In this document: positions 1 through 10,275 of the stretch, in pieces | Layout of the letters: each line of letters begins with the position of its first letter | Numbering within the stretch: position 1 is the first letter of the stretch | NCBI GenBank assembly: GCA_011033025.1 | Contig: WFMF01000018.1 | Coordinates: forward strand, 620,001 to 684,000 | Source: Beroe forskalii | Taxonomy: Eukaryota > Ctenophora > Nuda > Beroida > Beroidae | Reading direction: 5' to 3' | DNA length: 64,000 nt | Made by a program: the position numbers and the translations under genes | The notes under the pieces: model-generated | Told to the model about the DNA's origin: nothing | Database searches by the model: none | Seen by the model: the letters and a program-made list of their open reading frames with translations, nothing else

Positions 1-160
1 AGTTCCAAAAACTGGAAACAAAAATGGTACCATTTGGAAAATGTGCCAAAAACCGGAAACAAAAATGGTACCATTTTTAAAAATCGCCAAAATTACGACC
101 AAAAATGGTACCATTTCGAAATAGTGCAAAAAATCAAGAACAAAAATGGTACCATTTGAG
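1..160. repeat. ~41-bp tandem repeat with palindromic core
   Basis: Four copies of the core AAAAATGGTACCATTT (about 20-35, 61-76, 101-116, 142-157) lie roughly 41 bp apart with diverged A-rich spacers. Each core contains the palindrome ATGGTACCAT. The stretch lies 3' of the last visible UTP18 exon, so it may be intronic. No coding signal seen. Confidence 0.8.
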
Positions 161-214
161 AAAAAAAGTGCCCCTTTTTGCACAGTTAAGGTTGTTTTGA
201 CACTAAGAATTAAG

Positions 215-254
215 CCCCCCAAAACCCCCCAAAACCCCCCAAAACCCCCCAAAA
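215..254. repeat. (CCCCCCAAAA)4 microsatellite, G-rich on minus strand
   Basis: Four uninterrupted 10-bp units, C6 followed by A4. The minus strand carries four G6 runs separated by T4, which meets the usual G-quadruplex pattern. If UTP18 continues leftwards this strand would be transcribed. The rest of 161-430 shows nothing else beyond AT-rich sequence and a few G/C runs. Confidence 0.9.
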
Positions 255-430
255 TTAAACCCCCTATTGGCGATTTTTGATATCCACCAAAATTGAGGGG
301 GTTGGCCCCCCCCTATATAGTCTAGAATTCTACAATTTGCCCTCATTATACAAAATATTGCTGCTTTGAATTTAAAAACAATCAAATTTGAGGTTTATCA
401 ACTGTCCACTTGCACTAGTAGTTTACTTAC

Positions 431-1817
431 CTGGAAATCACTGATAGGTTTCCACGTTCTGACATCCCAGAGTGTGCAGAACCCGCCGTGTCCCGCTGTC
501 ACCAGCACCGTATCAGAGAGGAAAGAACTGCAGTTTATACGAGTCCTGTGGTCGATGCACTTGACGAGCTGCTTGTTCTTAGCGCTGAACACAGCAAAGA
601 GTCCCTCCTGGCCCTGGAATCCCAGGAATTCACCGTTTGCCGACATGACGAAGTTCTTGAAGTGCACGTTGGGTTGATTCCTGATACCAGCTATCTTCGT
701 AGCAGTGCACTGGCTCAAGTCGAAGGTGAAGAAGTGGGGTCTCTTGGATTCCAGGATAATCTCGCTGCCGTCCCTGGTGAACCTGGCACACTCCACGGGG
801 AAGTTAGCGAAGTGGTGTCGGTGCAGGTGCTTGTTGTTCTCCCCATCTACCTCAAAGATATCCAGGGATTTGCTGTACCCCGACACAAACGCAACCCTGG
901 CTCCCGGGTGGAACTCCATGGACTTCACGATGCACTGCGCTGACTTCCGGGCATTGAGGTTCTTACACCGGCTGACAGTAAGCTTGCTAGAGGGCAGTGC
1001 CTTGCTGGGCTGGGTCATGTGACCCGCAGTCGAGAGGATGGCGGACTGGGCGGGCGGCGCTTCACGGGTTGTCCAGCTGGGGGTGCCGTGAATCTTCTTA
1101 AACTGAGGGCAGGCGGGGAGTTATTTCATGAATTGAGCGTAGAATTAAACAGATAATAACTTACCTACATCGTATCGACTGATATATGCGGGTTGTGGAA
1201 AATTTCTCATGGAATAAAGCATTGTATTTGTAACCAGATATATCACCTGGTTTCTGAGTTTGCTCTCGAGTCTGTTGCCCGTGTACATTCCCCCTGGGTC
1301 CGTGCCACTGCTCTCCGGGCCCCCTGTCGTCTTGAACTTCTTGGTGATGTTGCCGTCCCCTAGGTTGATCTCCCTGGCAGCTTCCACCTCGTCCTGCCAC
1401 ACTACACGCTTCTCCCGCTTCTCTCCTCCTCCTCCTCCTCCTCCTCCTCCTCCTCTGTCCAACACGTACAACGTCTTCTCTGAGAGAGAGAAGCGAGAGT
1501 TCAGGAGGGGGTCAGAAGGAATTGTCGAAATTATCTTGGCGCTGTCATTCATGAATCATATTATGATCAATCTGTACTAAGAAATGGGATATTGGCGTAG
1601 ATGCTAGGTGCGCCCAGCGCCTAGCAGAACAACGTATCTTACCGTGATTTTGGGGGAAGTGTTCCTTTTGCTCGAACTGCTGGTTAATGACACCAAAGAG
1701 CTCATTCTCCAAACGCTCAGACTCCGTTAGAGTATCGTGGGGAGCTGTTGTAATTTCGTAAGTCTCGTGTGGCTCACTCACACACTTACGTTTACTTCCA
1801 ACTCCGAGTCGTAACAT
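431..1817 (-). CDS. UTP18: UTP18-like WD40 protein, exons 1-3, 3' end outside window
   Basis: Spliced minus-strand gene. Exon 1 is 1643-1817 (ATG at 1815-1817, donor CACG|GTAAGA). Exon 2 is 1247-1479 (acceptor after a CT tract, donor CCAG|GTGATA). Exon 3 is 431-1102 (acceptor CCCTCAG, donor CCAG|GTAAGT). The joins keep frame in phases 1 and 0. The product has the UTP18 layout: an acidic/basic N-terminus, a VWQDE motif, FKKIHGTPSW just before the propeller, then FHPGARVAFVSG and WD-type blades ending in TLWDVRTWKP. UTP18 is a nucleolar U3 snoRNP/SSU-processome component needed for 18S rRNA maturation; that role comes from the family. Exon 2 carries a poly-glycine run encoded by a (GGA)n microsatellite at about 1425-1456. 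The C-terminal blades are missing because of the window edge. Alternative donors exist at 1165 (exon 2), but only 1247 gives the conserved join. Confidence 0.85.
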
Positions 1818-2446
1818 TCTATGATGTTTTGAAGTGTGTCAGGTAAGATGGGACGATAGCCTGATTTTATGGATATGATTGTCAAGCACTATGCATACAG
1901 TTTGATGTTGAACACGCTACAAATTTCAATAATTATCTTCTGAAGTTCTGTAAGGGTTATGGACATCCGAATTAAAAGAGCCTTTAATAACTTAGAGCTT
2001 CATTGACGCGAATGATAATGCCGTTTTAATACATAAAAAAGAAATTGGTATTTTAAAATAGTGGTATTTGATAAGTTAGCAATATCTTGACGGGATATTT
2101 AAACAAATAAAGTGTAAAGCAGCACTATTTAAAATTTAATCAAGTGTCGTGTTATAAGCAGTATATTTTATGATTATCTCAGTTCAAAATCCATCTGATC
2201 AGTCGCACTAGGTGAACATGGAATGGGAATTCACAGGAACATGAACACTGAACATGTATTACATGACCTTGAAACTCGCAGGAACTAAGCCTGGCAAACT
2301 TAAGCTTGACTGCAGAAATAATACACAAAACAGTTAATAAAAGAACAGGTTCATCTGAGCTCGTGAGGGTGTTAAATAGAGTAAGAAAGTTCGATGTCAC
2401 ACTGTCCTATATTTGGGTGAGCCATGTCCTCCACACACAATGCACG
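1818..2446. other. Intergenic gap between two minus-strand genes
   Basis: AT-rich sequence with no supported gene. It should hold the UTP18 promoter and 5' UTR on its left side and the 3' UTR of the RGG-tail gene on its right side, but I see no convincing TATA box or poly(A) signal. Confidence 0.5.
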
Positions 2447-3579
2447 TTAGTTAGAGTTGCCTCTTCCACCTCTGCCTCCTCTGCCACCACCGCCGCCTCC
2501 CCTGCTGTTTCCTCTGTAGTTTCCCCTGCCGCCGGAGCCTCCGCTGCCACCTCGACCACCTTGGTAGCCACCTCTGCCGCCCTGGAAGTTACCACCCTGG
2601 TTGCCGCCCTGGTACCCACCACCACCGCTCTGGTTACCACCCTGGTACCCTCCTCCCTGGTTTCCGGAGAATCCTCCCTGAGGAGGCTGGTAACCCTGTC
2701 CTCCTTGGTTGTTGTAGCCACCACCCTGGCCCTGGTTGTATCCCCCTGGTGCGTTGCCCTGGTTGTAATTGTACCCTCCCTGGTTGTAGCCTTGTCCTCC
2801 TCCTCCCATGTTGTTGTATCCAGGTGCAGGCTGGTTGTACCCACCAGGTCCTCCTCCGCTCTGGTTGCCTCCGTACCCTCCAGAAGAGGGCCCACTGGCG
2901 CTGCCGCCTGGGTACTGCTGGATGGGGATGTTGCTGTTGCTCGGGGCTCCGTACTGCTGGATGTTGCCTTGGAACTGTCCGGGCTGTCCGAACTGCTGCT
3001 GTGGCGGCTGGTTGTTGTATTGCTGGACGGGGGGTGCTCCTTGGTTGTAGTTAGCCCCACCACCACCACCACCACCTTGGGGACCCATGTTGTTACCACC
3101 TGGTCCTGGGGCTGGTCCTCCGCCCATGTTATTGTATCCTGGGTTTCCTGGTCCCATGTTAGGTCCGGGGCCCATGCTGCCTGATCTGCTTCCTCCCAGG
3201 TTGGGTCCGGATCCCATGCTTCCAGATCGAGGCATGCTGCCGCCTTGGTTGTTGTACTGAAAGGGGATGATACAGTTAAATTTAGATATTGGACCATAAA
3301 CTGCCGGACGTTTTAGTACAAAAATTTCATTTCTGTAAAAATTGAATTTCGATCCCATACAGAGACAACAAAATAATTAGTTAATTAACTAGATGATAAA
3401 ATCCGTACCCCTTGTTGCTGGTTGCCGTAGTTGCCTCCCTGGTTGTTGTACCCATCTCCCCCGCCTTGCTGGTACCCTCCACCTTGGTTGTTACCGCCTC
3501 CTCCGGGCGCGTTGAAGTGGTCGTAATCGAGGTTCTTGTCCGTGCCGCCGTTTGTCATTTCAGCAGACATTTCCAAGAT
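2447..3579 (-). CDS. Gly/Asn/Gln-rich RGG-tail protein, last two exons
   Basis: Two exons join in phase 0: 3409-3579 (acceptor TTGCCGTCAG, donor GGG|GTACGG) and 2447-3256 (acceptor CCCTTTCAG, stop TAA). The first exon reads ILEMSAEM then NLDYDHFNAPGG and passes into low complexity. The second is about 270 residues of GYNQGG, YQGGNQ and PGGYNQ repeats ending in RGG/GRGG boxes. Such prion-like plus RGG tails are typical of hnRNP-type RNA-binding proteins in animals, so a role in RNA binding and granule formation is inferred. No RRM, KH or helicase domain is visible, so the family cannot be named. Upstream exons must lie beyond 3.6 kb, where the intron is filled with transposons. The plus-strand open frame over this region is an antisense shadow. 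Confidence 0.7.
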
Positions 3580-3658
3580 CTGACGGCAAAAGAAGTCTCC
3601 AATTAGTCGTTTAAATTTTGAGATACTAATGAGTTTTGAAATATATCTACAATCTGTT

Positions 3659-3872
3659 AACATTGAGGAGTATGTAAGCTCCAAAGTGAAGATGTGGATT
3701 ACAGAGGTTGAGGAGCTGTGCAAGATCGCCAGAGTTGAGCCCCAACTGGCATACTCCGCCTACACCACTGGCCTTTGCAAGAGGTGGACTTATGTCATGA
3801 GAACAATCCCAAACATAAGTCACCTGTTTGAACCCCTGGAGGCAGCCATCCGCTCAAGTTTCCTCCCCATAT
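3659..3872 (+). pseudogene. Non-LTR retrotransposon RT C-terminal fragment
   Basis: About 70 codons (EEYVSSKVKMWITEVEEL to RSSFLPI) align with the start of the longer element ORF at 43.2 kb: both have the pattern Y-V-x2-K-V-x-x-W, AYxAxTxxLCxRWT, RTIPxISxLFxPLE and FLP. The fragment begins at the same residue as the 43.2-kb copy and stops where a foldback element (3873-4217) is inserted. It lies in the intron of the RGG-tail gene, on the opposite strand. Dead copy. Confidence 0.75.
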
Positions 3873-4217
3873 CTGACGAGTTGGTTTAGCGTAGATTCAC
3901 GCTAGCGAACCGGTAGACGTACCGGTTCGTTAGCGTGGATCCACGCTTTGTGGCGTGTAATCACGCTACGTAGCGTGTAAATCACGATACGTAGCGTGTA
4001 TACACGCTACAAATGGACAGAACTGGGGTTAATTTCAAGAGCCGCGCACAATCCACGGAAATGTGATTGACACGCTAGGCATCGTGATTTACACGCTACG
4101 TAGCGTGTATACACGCTACGTTAGCGTGTATACACACTACAGAGTGTGGATCCACACTAGCGAACCGGTAGGCCAACCGCTTCGCTAGCGTGAATCCACG
4201 CTAAACCAACTCGTCAG
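3873..4217. mobile_element. 345-bp foldback MITE with nested TAGCGTG palindromes
   Basis: The ends are inverted repeats: CTGACGAGTTGGTTTAGCGT on the left and its complement on the right (about 4198-4217). The interior is packed with short palindromes (CACGCTACGTAGCGTG; TAGCGTGTATACACGCTA; GCTAGCGAACCGGT and complement). It interrupts the RT fragment. No ORF. No clear target duplication seen. Confidence 0.75.
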
Positions 4218-4964
4218 GGGCTATACTGTAATATATCTTACGCTAAATAACTGATTTTTCGTTTGAACTTGGTCATATAGTACCTACTAAGCTTTTTATC
4301 ATATTCTCATCAGTCTACCAAATGTATTTTGAGTCATTGAAAAAACATGCACATTCTATCTTCAGTATGGCTCAAGAAGGCCCAGATCTTTATTTCTGCC
4401 GTCCGTACATTGAAGGTCCTACTTATTCATATCCCAAAATTACTGACGTTCTTTTGAACTTTGTTTTTTGCGAATTAAAATGTGGCTGGTTCTTCATAAC
4501 AAATGCTACTGGGCTGAGCGTATCTTCTCCTGTTAGCATTTATTGTTCCAGTCAAAATAGCATTGTTTTAAGGCATATTACGGTCACAGTGATGTTTATT
4601 TCAAAATTGTAACAAATTTTGGAGGTTTATTCAAAAATTGTAACAAATTTGGACTCGCAATATTTTCTATGTCCAAGACAAGAACGTCTTATTAAGGGGA
4701 AACTTTTAATTTTTGTGAGTTTCGCTCCCAAACTTCTACAAGTACAAAACATGTTTTGGGCTATTTGGGGTTGATTGAGACGTGTTTTGAAAATTTCGTT
4801 TTTTGCACGTTACGCGCGTTTGACGCACGTGCAGTAACAGAAAGGACGTATTAATGCACCAGATACTGCTGCAAGCAATTGCCCTAGATAAGTACAAGTC
4901 AAAATAGCATTGTTATAAGGCATATTACGGTCACAGTGATGTTTATTTCAAAATTGTAACAAAT

Positions 4965-5229
4965 GCTAAAACCAAAAAGGATTTGGTTGTGACTGTCCGC
5001 GGCGGTTTTGAAGCGTTCTTTATTGAAAACCCTGTGATATGAGAAAGAACGCGACGGCTAAAACTGCCACAACGTCGCTTTTTGAAGCATGACTGACGCT
5101 TGATGGTTCAAAAAAGTGACGTTGCGGCAGTTTTAGCCGTCGCGTTCTTTCTCATATCACAGGGTTTTCAATAAAGAACGCTTCAAAACCGCCGCGGACA
5201 GTCACAACCAAATCCTTTTTGGTTTTAGC
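4965..5229. repeat. 265-bp foldback hairpin, copy 1
   Basis: The left arm begins GCTAAAACCAAAAAGGATTT and the right arm ends with its complement. Arms of about 125 bp are almost perfectly complementary around a short centre near 5092. Two relatives lie at 35140-35400 and 36269-36543. Open frames through it are by-products of the inverted repeat. Confidence 0.85.
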
Positions 5230-6339
5230 AAAAATATCATTCTTTTTTCAGTGTCAAATCCAATTTTCTAAAATTCTAAGGATCACTGTGAGAAAGAATG
5301 GGAACAGGATCAAAAGGTAGGGTTTAAAACGTCTATTCCGAGCCAAATTTTTATATATTTCTGATTTCGTGACGTCACTATGACGTCATCAATATTTTAT
5401 CAGACATTTTCGGCTACATTCTTGAGGTCTTCCTTTCCATCTTTAAAACAGTCGGGCTTGATGTGCCGTACTCATCGACTTTGTATCAAGTTATATTTAG
5501 TTGTATTTGTGTGTAAAAATGCCTTACCGCGTTCTACTGATGACGTCATAAGTGCGTCATCATGTTGAAGATACGACTTGAAACCTATTCTATCGCGCAT
5601 CGGACACTATGACCGACATCATGTAGTGAGATGGAGTCCTGGGATACCCCAGTCTTTACCCCACTATACTTACCGTTTTGGCTATTTTTTGCGACTTTTT
5701 AACGTCAAAATGGTTCAGACAATCGCAAATATCTCCACTATTCTGCGGAGCTGGAAACTTTTCGACCCCATTTTCAGAAAGTACATTAAATTTCCTTTCC
5801 GCATTATGTCATGCATTTTTCTCTATATCGAAAGCTTTAGGTATACCGAAAAATTGCGTTGAAAAACGCCTATTTTTTAGAATTTGAAATTTGAGATTTA
5901 CGATTTTGTGACGTCATTATGACATCAATGCGACATCATCAGATAATTTTTGACATCAATTTTTGAAATTCCAATCTTTCTTCTTTCAAATGCTGGGTCA
6001 ATGAAGCGCGTATCTTTTATAGTTTTCGAGATATGACATCATAAATAAGACATACTTTTCGTTGTTTTTTATCCTCTCTTGATATGTATATCTATCTATC
6101 TATCTATCTATCTGTATGTATATAATCGTTACCCTTTTTAACAAGAACACCCTCATTTTTGGCGATTTCAAATTGTTATAATTATAACTCAGCCATTTTT
6201 AATCCGATTTACCTGAAATTTTGACAGATGCATCTTTGACCCTCAAAGATGTGGTGTATTAATTTTGGAGCCATTCTGGCAACGGTAAGTTGGCCAAATT
6301 TTAACGTGAAATTTGACGAATCTATAAAAACATATAGTT
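5230..6339. other. Body of composite element with CRE-like sites and (CTAT)n
   Basis: No gene. TGACGTCA occurs at 5370-5377, 5381-5388, 5541-5548 and 5909-5916. A (CTAT)n microsatellite lies at about 6091-6113. The segment is matched in inverted order at 33.8-36.27 kb. Short open frames (5578-5862 and others) recur there with disruptions and show no protein family. Confidence 0.6.
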
Positions 6340-6637
6340 GGGGGCTGGCAAGCAAAGTTACATAAACTCACTCCCGATGCTCGGGGGCTCGTATAATGTT
6401 AGGATCGCCGTCCAATGCTCGCCCTCGGACCCTTCGGGTCCTCGGGCTCGCGCTCGGGCCTTCGGCCCTCGCACTGTTAGGTTCGCCATTCAATGCTCGC
6501 CCTCGGACCCTTCGGGTCCTCGGGCTCGCGGCTCGGGCCTTCGGCCCTCGCACTGTCAGATCCGCCGTTCAAAGCTCGCCCTCGGGCCCTTCGGGCCCTC
6601 GGGCTCGCAAACCGCCGCGGGGGGCTTGCCAGCCCCC
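6340..6637. repeat. GC-rich foldback with 14-bp TIRs and nested triloop hairpins
   Basis: Ends are GGGGGCTGGCAAGC and its exact complement. Inside are ~75-bp tandem units rich in perfect hairpins with a TTC loop: GGACCC-TTC-GGGTCC and GGGCC-TTC-GGCCC. Base composition is far more GC-rich than the surroundings. The relative at 33477-33770 has the same ends. Confidence 0.85.
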
Positions 6638-7214
6638 TGATTTTGGAGGTTTAATCAAAAATTGTAACAAATTTGGACTCGCAATATTTTCTATGTCCAA
6701 GACAAGAACGTCTTATTAAGGGGAAACTTTTAATTTTTGTGAGTTTCGCTCCCAAACTTCTACAAGTACAAAACATGTTTTGGGCTATTTGGGGTTGATT
6801 GAGACGTGTTTTGAAAATTTCGTTTTTTGCACGTTACGCGCGTATGTCGCACGTGCAGTAACAGAAAGGACGTATTAATGCACCAGATACTGCTGCAAGC
6901 AATTGCCCTATAAGTACAAGTCAAAATAGCATTGTTTTAAGGCATATTACGGTCACAGTGATTTTTATTTCAAAATTGTAACAAATTTTGGAGGTTTATT
7001 CAAAAATTGTAACAAATTTGGACTCGCAATATTTTCTATGTCCAAGACAAGAACGTCTTTAGGGGAAATTTTTAATTCTTGTGAGTGTCGCTCCCAAACT
7101 TCTACAAAACATGTTTTGGGCTATTTGGGGTTGATTGAGACGTGTTTTGAAAATTTCGATTTTTGCACGTTATGCGCGTTTGTCGCACGTGCAGTAACAG
7201 AAATGACGTATTAA

Positions 7215-9519
7215 GGGGACACAGAAAAAAATTTTTTTGCTGGTGCCATCATGCCGCCTATGTAGTCGTGTTAGGCATATAAAAATATGAAAATTACCCG
7301 ATTTTGAGACATAACTGAGATGACTAAAATTTTCTATTCGTCATTAAAGTTTTCAGCTAAAAACGACGTTTTTGGCAATTGTACGTGCTAGGAAAGTTCC
7401 CCGACCACCAAACTTGGAGGAATTTTAGTTCACCTGACCATCTAACTTCCCTCAAAAGGATTTTGCTTTATCTCAAAAAATGAATTTTTCCCGGCCAATT
7501 TAGTGATTTTTTGAAGTTCCCATCTTTGAAATGGTCTCAAAGGCGTTTGGGGCAAGATATAAGGTTGTCCTTTGGAAGTTAGTTCAATTAGACGTGGAAA
7601 AAAATTTGGTGAAAAAATCAGCCCTCGCACGTGAAAAATGTGGGCACAGTAACGAGATAATCTCGGATGGCCTTCAAAAATGCCGTTTTTGGCGTTTTTT
7701 GCTGTTTTTGACCATATTTATGTCTCTGGACCAAAAATTAAGGCTATTCCCATGCTGCCCGTTGGATATGTCTTAGTTAAACTATTTTTCTGAAACATAG
7801 TCGAGTCTCATTGACTAAGATGATATGCATCATGGCCAAACTGGCAATTCAAAAAGTTCTGTTTTACGATTTGAGCTCCTTAAACTGTAATTATCTTGAC
7901 AACCATTAAATTTGAGATGCCGAAACTAACAGTAAACGATTTTTTGGGTCAATTTACGTCGGAGTAACACTTTTTTGAGCATTATCACAGCAATTTATGG
8001 GAGCTTCTCAAGATTTGAGTGCCCAGAATCGAGGAAGACGCCAAAATGGCCATAATTTCGTATCTCGGTCCAGGAAGGTCGTAGAGACTTCGTTTTGGGC
8101 GCAAAATGAGCGGAAACATCATGTTTATTGATGACTTGTTAATAAACATATGTCTAAAATGCTCAGGAACAAAGTTATAGGCCAAAAACTGATTTCAAAG
8201 CCAAAAAATAGGCCCTATCTAAGTCCAGGAAGCTCTTAGGGACTCGGATTTTGGCTCAAAATGTTCCTAGCGGCCATATTTGTATTCTATTGTCAGGCGA
8301 AACTTTGCCTAAAACGTTCAGGAACAGAGTTATGGCCCAAAAACTGACAACCCTTTGTTACGTAGGTTATTGTTGTTTTCATTTTGAATAGTTTTTGGGC
8401 CATAACTCTGTTTCTGAAGGTTTTAGGCAAAATTTCGCCTGACAATAGAATACAAATATGGCCACTAGGATCATTTTGAGCCAAAATCCGAGTCCCTAAA
8501 AGCTTCCTGGACTTAGATAGGGCCTATTTTTTGGCTTTGAAATCAGTTTTTGGCCTATAACGTTGTTCCTGAGCATTTTAGACATATGTTTATTAACAAG
8601 TCATCAATAAACATGATGTTTCCGCTCATTTTGCGCCCAAAACGAAGTCTCTACGACCTTCCTGGACCGAGATACGAAATTATGGCCATTTTGGCGTCTT
8701 CCTCGATTCTGGGCACTCAAATCTTGAGAAGCTCCCATAAATTGCTGTGATAATGCTCAAAAAAGTGTTACTCCGACGTAAATTGACCCAAAAAATCGTT
8801 AACTGTTGGTTTCGGCATCTCAAATTTAATGGTTGTCAAGATAATTACAGTTTAAGGAGCTCAAATCGTAAAACAGAACTTTTTGAATTGCCAGTTTGGC
8901 CATGATGCATATCATCTTAGTCAATGAGACTCGACTATGTTTCAGAAAAATAGTTTAACTAAGACATATCCAACGGGCAGCATGGGAATAGCCTTAATTT
9001 TTGGTCCAGAGACATAAATATGGTCAAAAACAGCAAAAAACGCCAAAAACGGCATTTTTGAAGGCCATCCGAGATTATCTCGTTACTGTGCCCACATTTT
9101 TCACGTGCGAGTGCTGATTTTTTCACCAAATTTTTTTCCACGTCTAATTGAACTAACTTCCAAAGGACAACCTTATATCTTGCCCCAAACGCCTTTGAGA
9201 CCATTTCAAAGATGGGAACTTCAAAAAATCACTAAATTGGCCGGGAAAAATTCATTTTTTGAGATAAAGAAAAATCATTTTGAGGGAAGTTAGATGGTCA
9301 GGTGAACAAAAATTCCTCCAAGTTTGGTGGTCGGGGAACTTTCCTAGCACGTACAATTGCCAAAAACGTCGTTTTTTGCTGAAAACTTTAATGACGAATA
9401 AAAAATTTTAGTCATCTCAGTTATGTCTCAAAATCGGGTAATTTTCATATTTTTATATGCCTAACACGACTACATAGGCGGCATGATGGCACCAGCAAAA
9501 ATTTTTTTTCTGTGTCCCC
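7215..9519. mobile_element. 2.3-kb palindromic TTAA-type element
   Basis: Arms 7215-8347 and about 8389-9519 are near-perfect inverted repeats around a ~40-bp spacer. Ends are GGGGACACAG and CTGTGTCCCC, each flanked by TTAA (7211-7214 and 9520-9523). The paralogous host sequence without the insertion reads GACGTATTAATGCACCAG at about 4845-4862 and 6869-6886, so TTAA is the duplicated target, as in piggyBac-type elements. No transposase; the mirror-image open frames (81, 66 and 62 codons) are products of symmetry. The inner part of each arm contains the ~170-bp repeat family also seen at 18.1, 23.1 and 47.6 kb. Confidence 0.85.
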
Positions 9520-9660
9520 TTAATGCACCAGATACTGCTGTATACAATTATCTTACAACTTCAAATCGAAATGACATCGTTTTACAGTATATTTTGACAA
9601 TTGTAACAGATTTGAAAATTTGTTACATTTTTGTTACAATTTTGCCGGAAACATGGACTC

Positions 9661-10018
9661 AGCAGTTTGGCGACTCCTCGTAGGCCCTTGCCAGCTTATG
9701 AATACGCTGCATTGTTTGATACGATGAATGGTAAATAAACCGTTTTTTCTCCGTCATGATCATTGATTAAGTCAACATGATTTATCATGATTTTATCCGT
9801 TATACCTACTGTAATTGGTTTAACATCTCAACATATTTCGTCTAGTTACACAACTTCGACTATTCAGTCCCATATCCCTGTCAAATTGCCTCTATAACGA
9901 TAGCTTTCATGTTGCCATTGACTTACTGCCTTACTTTTTCTTGAAATAGTTGTTACCTTCTTTTGTTTTTGCCTGGTGTTATGGGTTAGTGACGTACTTG
10001 TTTCATGGAGTAATGGAG
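9661..10018. other. Unique sequence upstream of the satellite promoter
   Basis: No gene and no repeat recognised. It lies between the retrotransposon tail and the TATA box and could hold upstream promoter elements. Confidence 0.4.
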
Positions 10019-10026
10019 TATAAAAG
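10019..10026 (+). promoter_or_regulatory. TATA box facing the satellite array
   Basis: TATAAAAG followed by a GC-richer stretch, with room for a start site about 25-30 bp downstream (near 10050). A CRE palindrome TGACGTCA follows at 10077-10084 and a small GATCC/GGATC hairpin at about 10091-10106. This is a consensus core promoter by sequence only. Confidence 0.5.
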
Positions 10027-10113
10027 CGACGGGCCTGAGCACTATAGTCGCGCATTTGACAATAGGCGACGAGGAGTGACGTCATTAGCTCGATCCTTTG
10101 GGATCGGCTAACG

Positions 10114-10275
10114 ATGTTTGAACTGCCTATTTTCGGGTGCGCGTCTCTGGTGATTGAGCTTCGGGCTTTGCAGCTTTTGTACTTGATTTCTCCTCCATCG
10201 GTCTGCGAATCGGAATGTTGGACACTTCATCTATTGCACTTTAACAGTAACAATGGAGGAGATGAAATGTCCTAA
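10114..10275 (+). CDS. 53-codon ORF in the leader before the satellite
   Basis: Reads MFELPIFGCASLVIEL onward and stops TAA just inside the first satellite-like units, overlapping the ATG at 10253 in another frame. Hydrophobic centre and several Cys, no known family. If the TATA box at 10019 is used, this would be the first ATG of the transcript. It could equally be chance. Confidence 0.25.
   Translation: MFELPIFGCASLVIELRALQLLYLISPPSVCESECWTLHLLHFNSNNGGDEMS

Larger units (their letters stand above)
4964..6640 (-). mobile_element. Composite noncoding element, copy 1 (rolling-circle-like?)
   Basis: Inserted within the tandem tail; the empty junction is preserved at about 6981-6990 (ACAAA|TTTTGG), so the insertion lies between A and T with no target duplication. 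Read on the minus strand it begins TCAGGGGGCTGGCAAGC and ends GGTTTTAGCA. Layout on the plus strand: 265-bp foldback hairpin (4965-5229), an AT-rich body with CRE-like palindromes (5230-6339), then a GC-rich foldback (6340-6637). A second copy lies inverted at 33474-36545. A 5'-TC start and A^T insertion are Helitron features, but the 3' end lacks the CTRR motif and no Rep/helicase is present. It may instead be several MITEs nested together. Confidence 0.55.
4218..9660 (+). mobile_element. 3' tail of the decayed non-LTR element, split by nested insertions
   Basis: Excluding insertions at 4964-6640 and 7215-9523, about 1.45 kb remains and matches the tail of the 43.2-kb element (44530-45871) in order and orientation. 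Shared landmarks are a block with 'tttatttctgccgtc' near the start, internal ~345-bp tandem units ('acaaatttggactcgcaatattttctatg', 'ttttgggctatttgggg', 'gcacgtgcagtaac'), and the end TTACAATTTTGCCGGAAACA followed by TGGACTC. Units lie at about 4618-4963, 6641-6986 and 6987-7214 plus 9520-9660. Noncoding. That it is the retrotransposon's own 3' UTR is inferred from its position after RT sequence in both loci. Confidence 0.6.

Noticed and set aside
215-254. Telomeric repeat
   Set aside because: Only 40 bp, internal, and not the animal TTAGGG type.
398-943. Plus-strand frames over UTP18 exon 3
   Set aside because: Antisense to a well-supported WD40 exon with splice sites.
2306-3184. 292-codon plus-strand frame, Ser/Val/Thr/Ala-rich
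   Set aside because: Antisense shadow of the RGG-tail exon; composition mirrors its GGN/GGY codons.
6400-6620. C(UUCG)G tetraloop hairpins
   Set aside because: On checking the pairing, perfect stems close on a three-base TTC loop, not a four-base UUCG loop.
7442-9293. Pairs of identical 81-, 66- and 62-codon frames on opposite strands
   Set aside because: Produced by the palindrome; no protein family signal.
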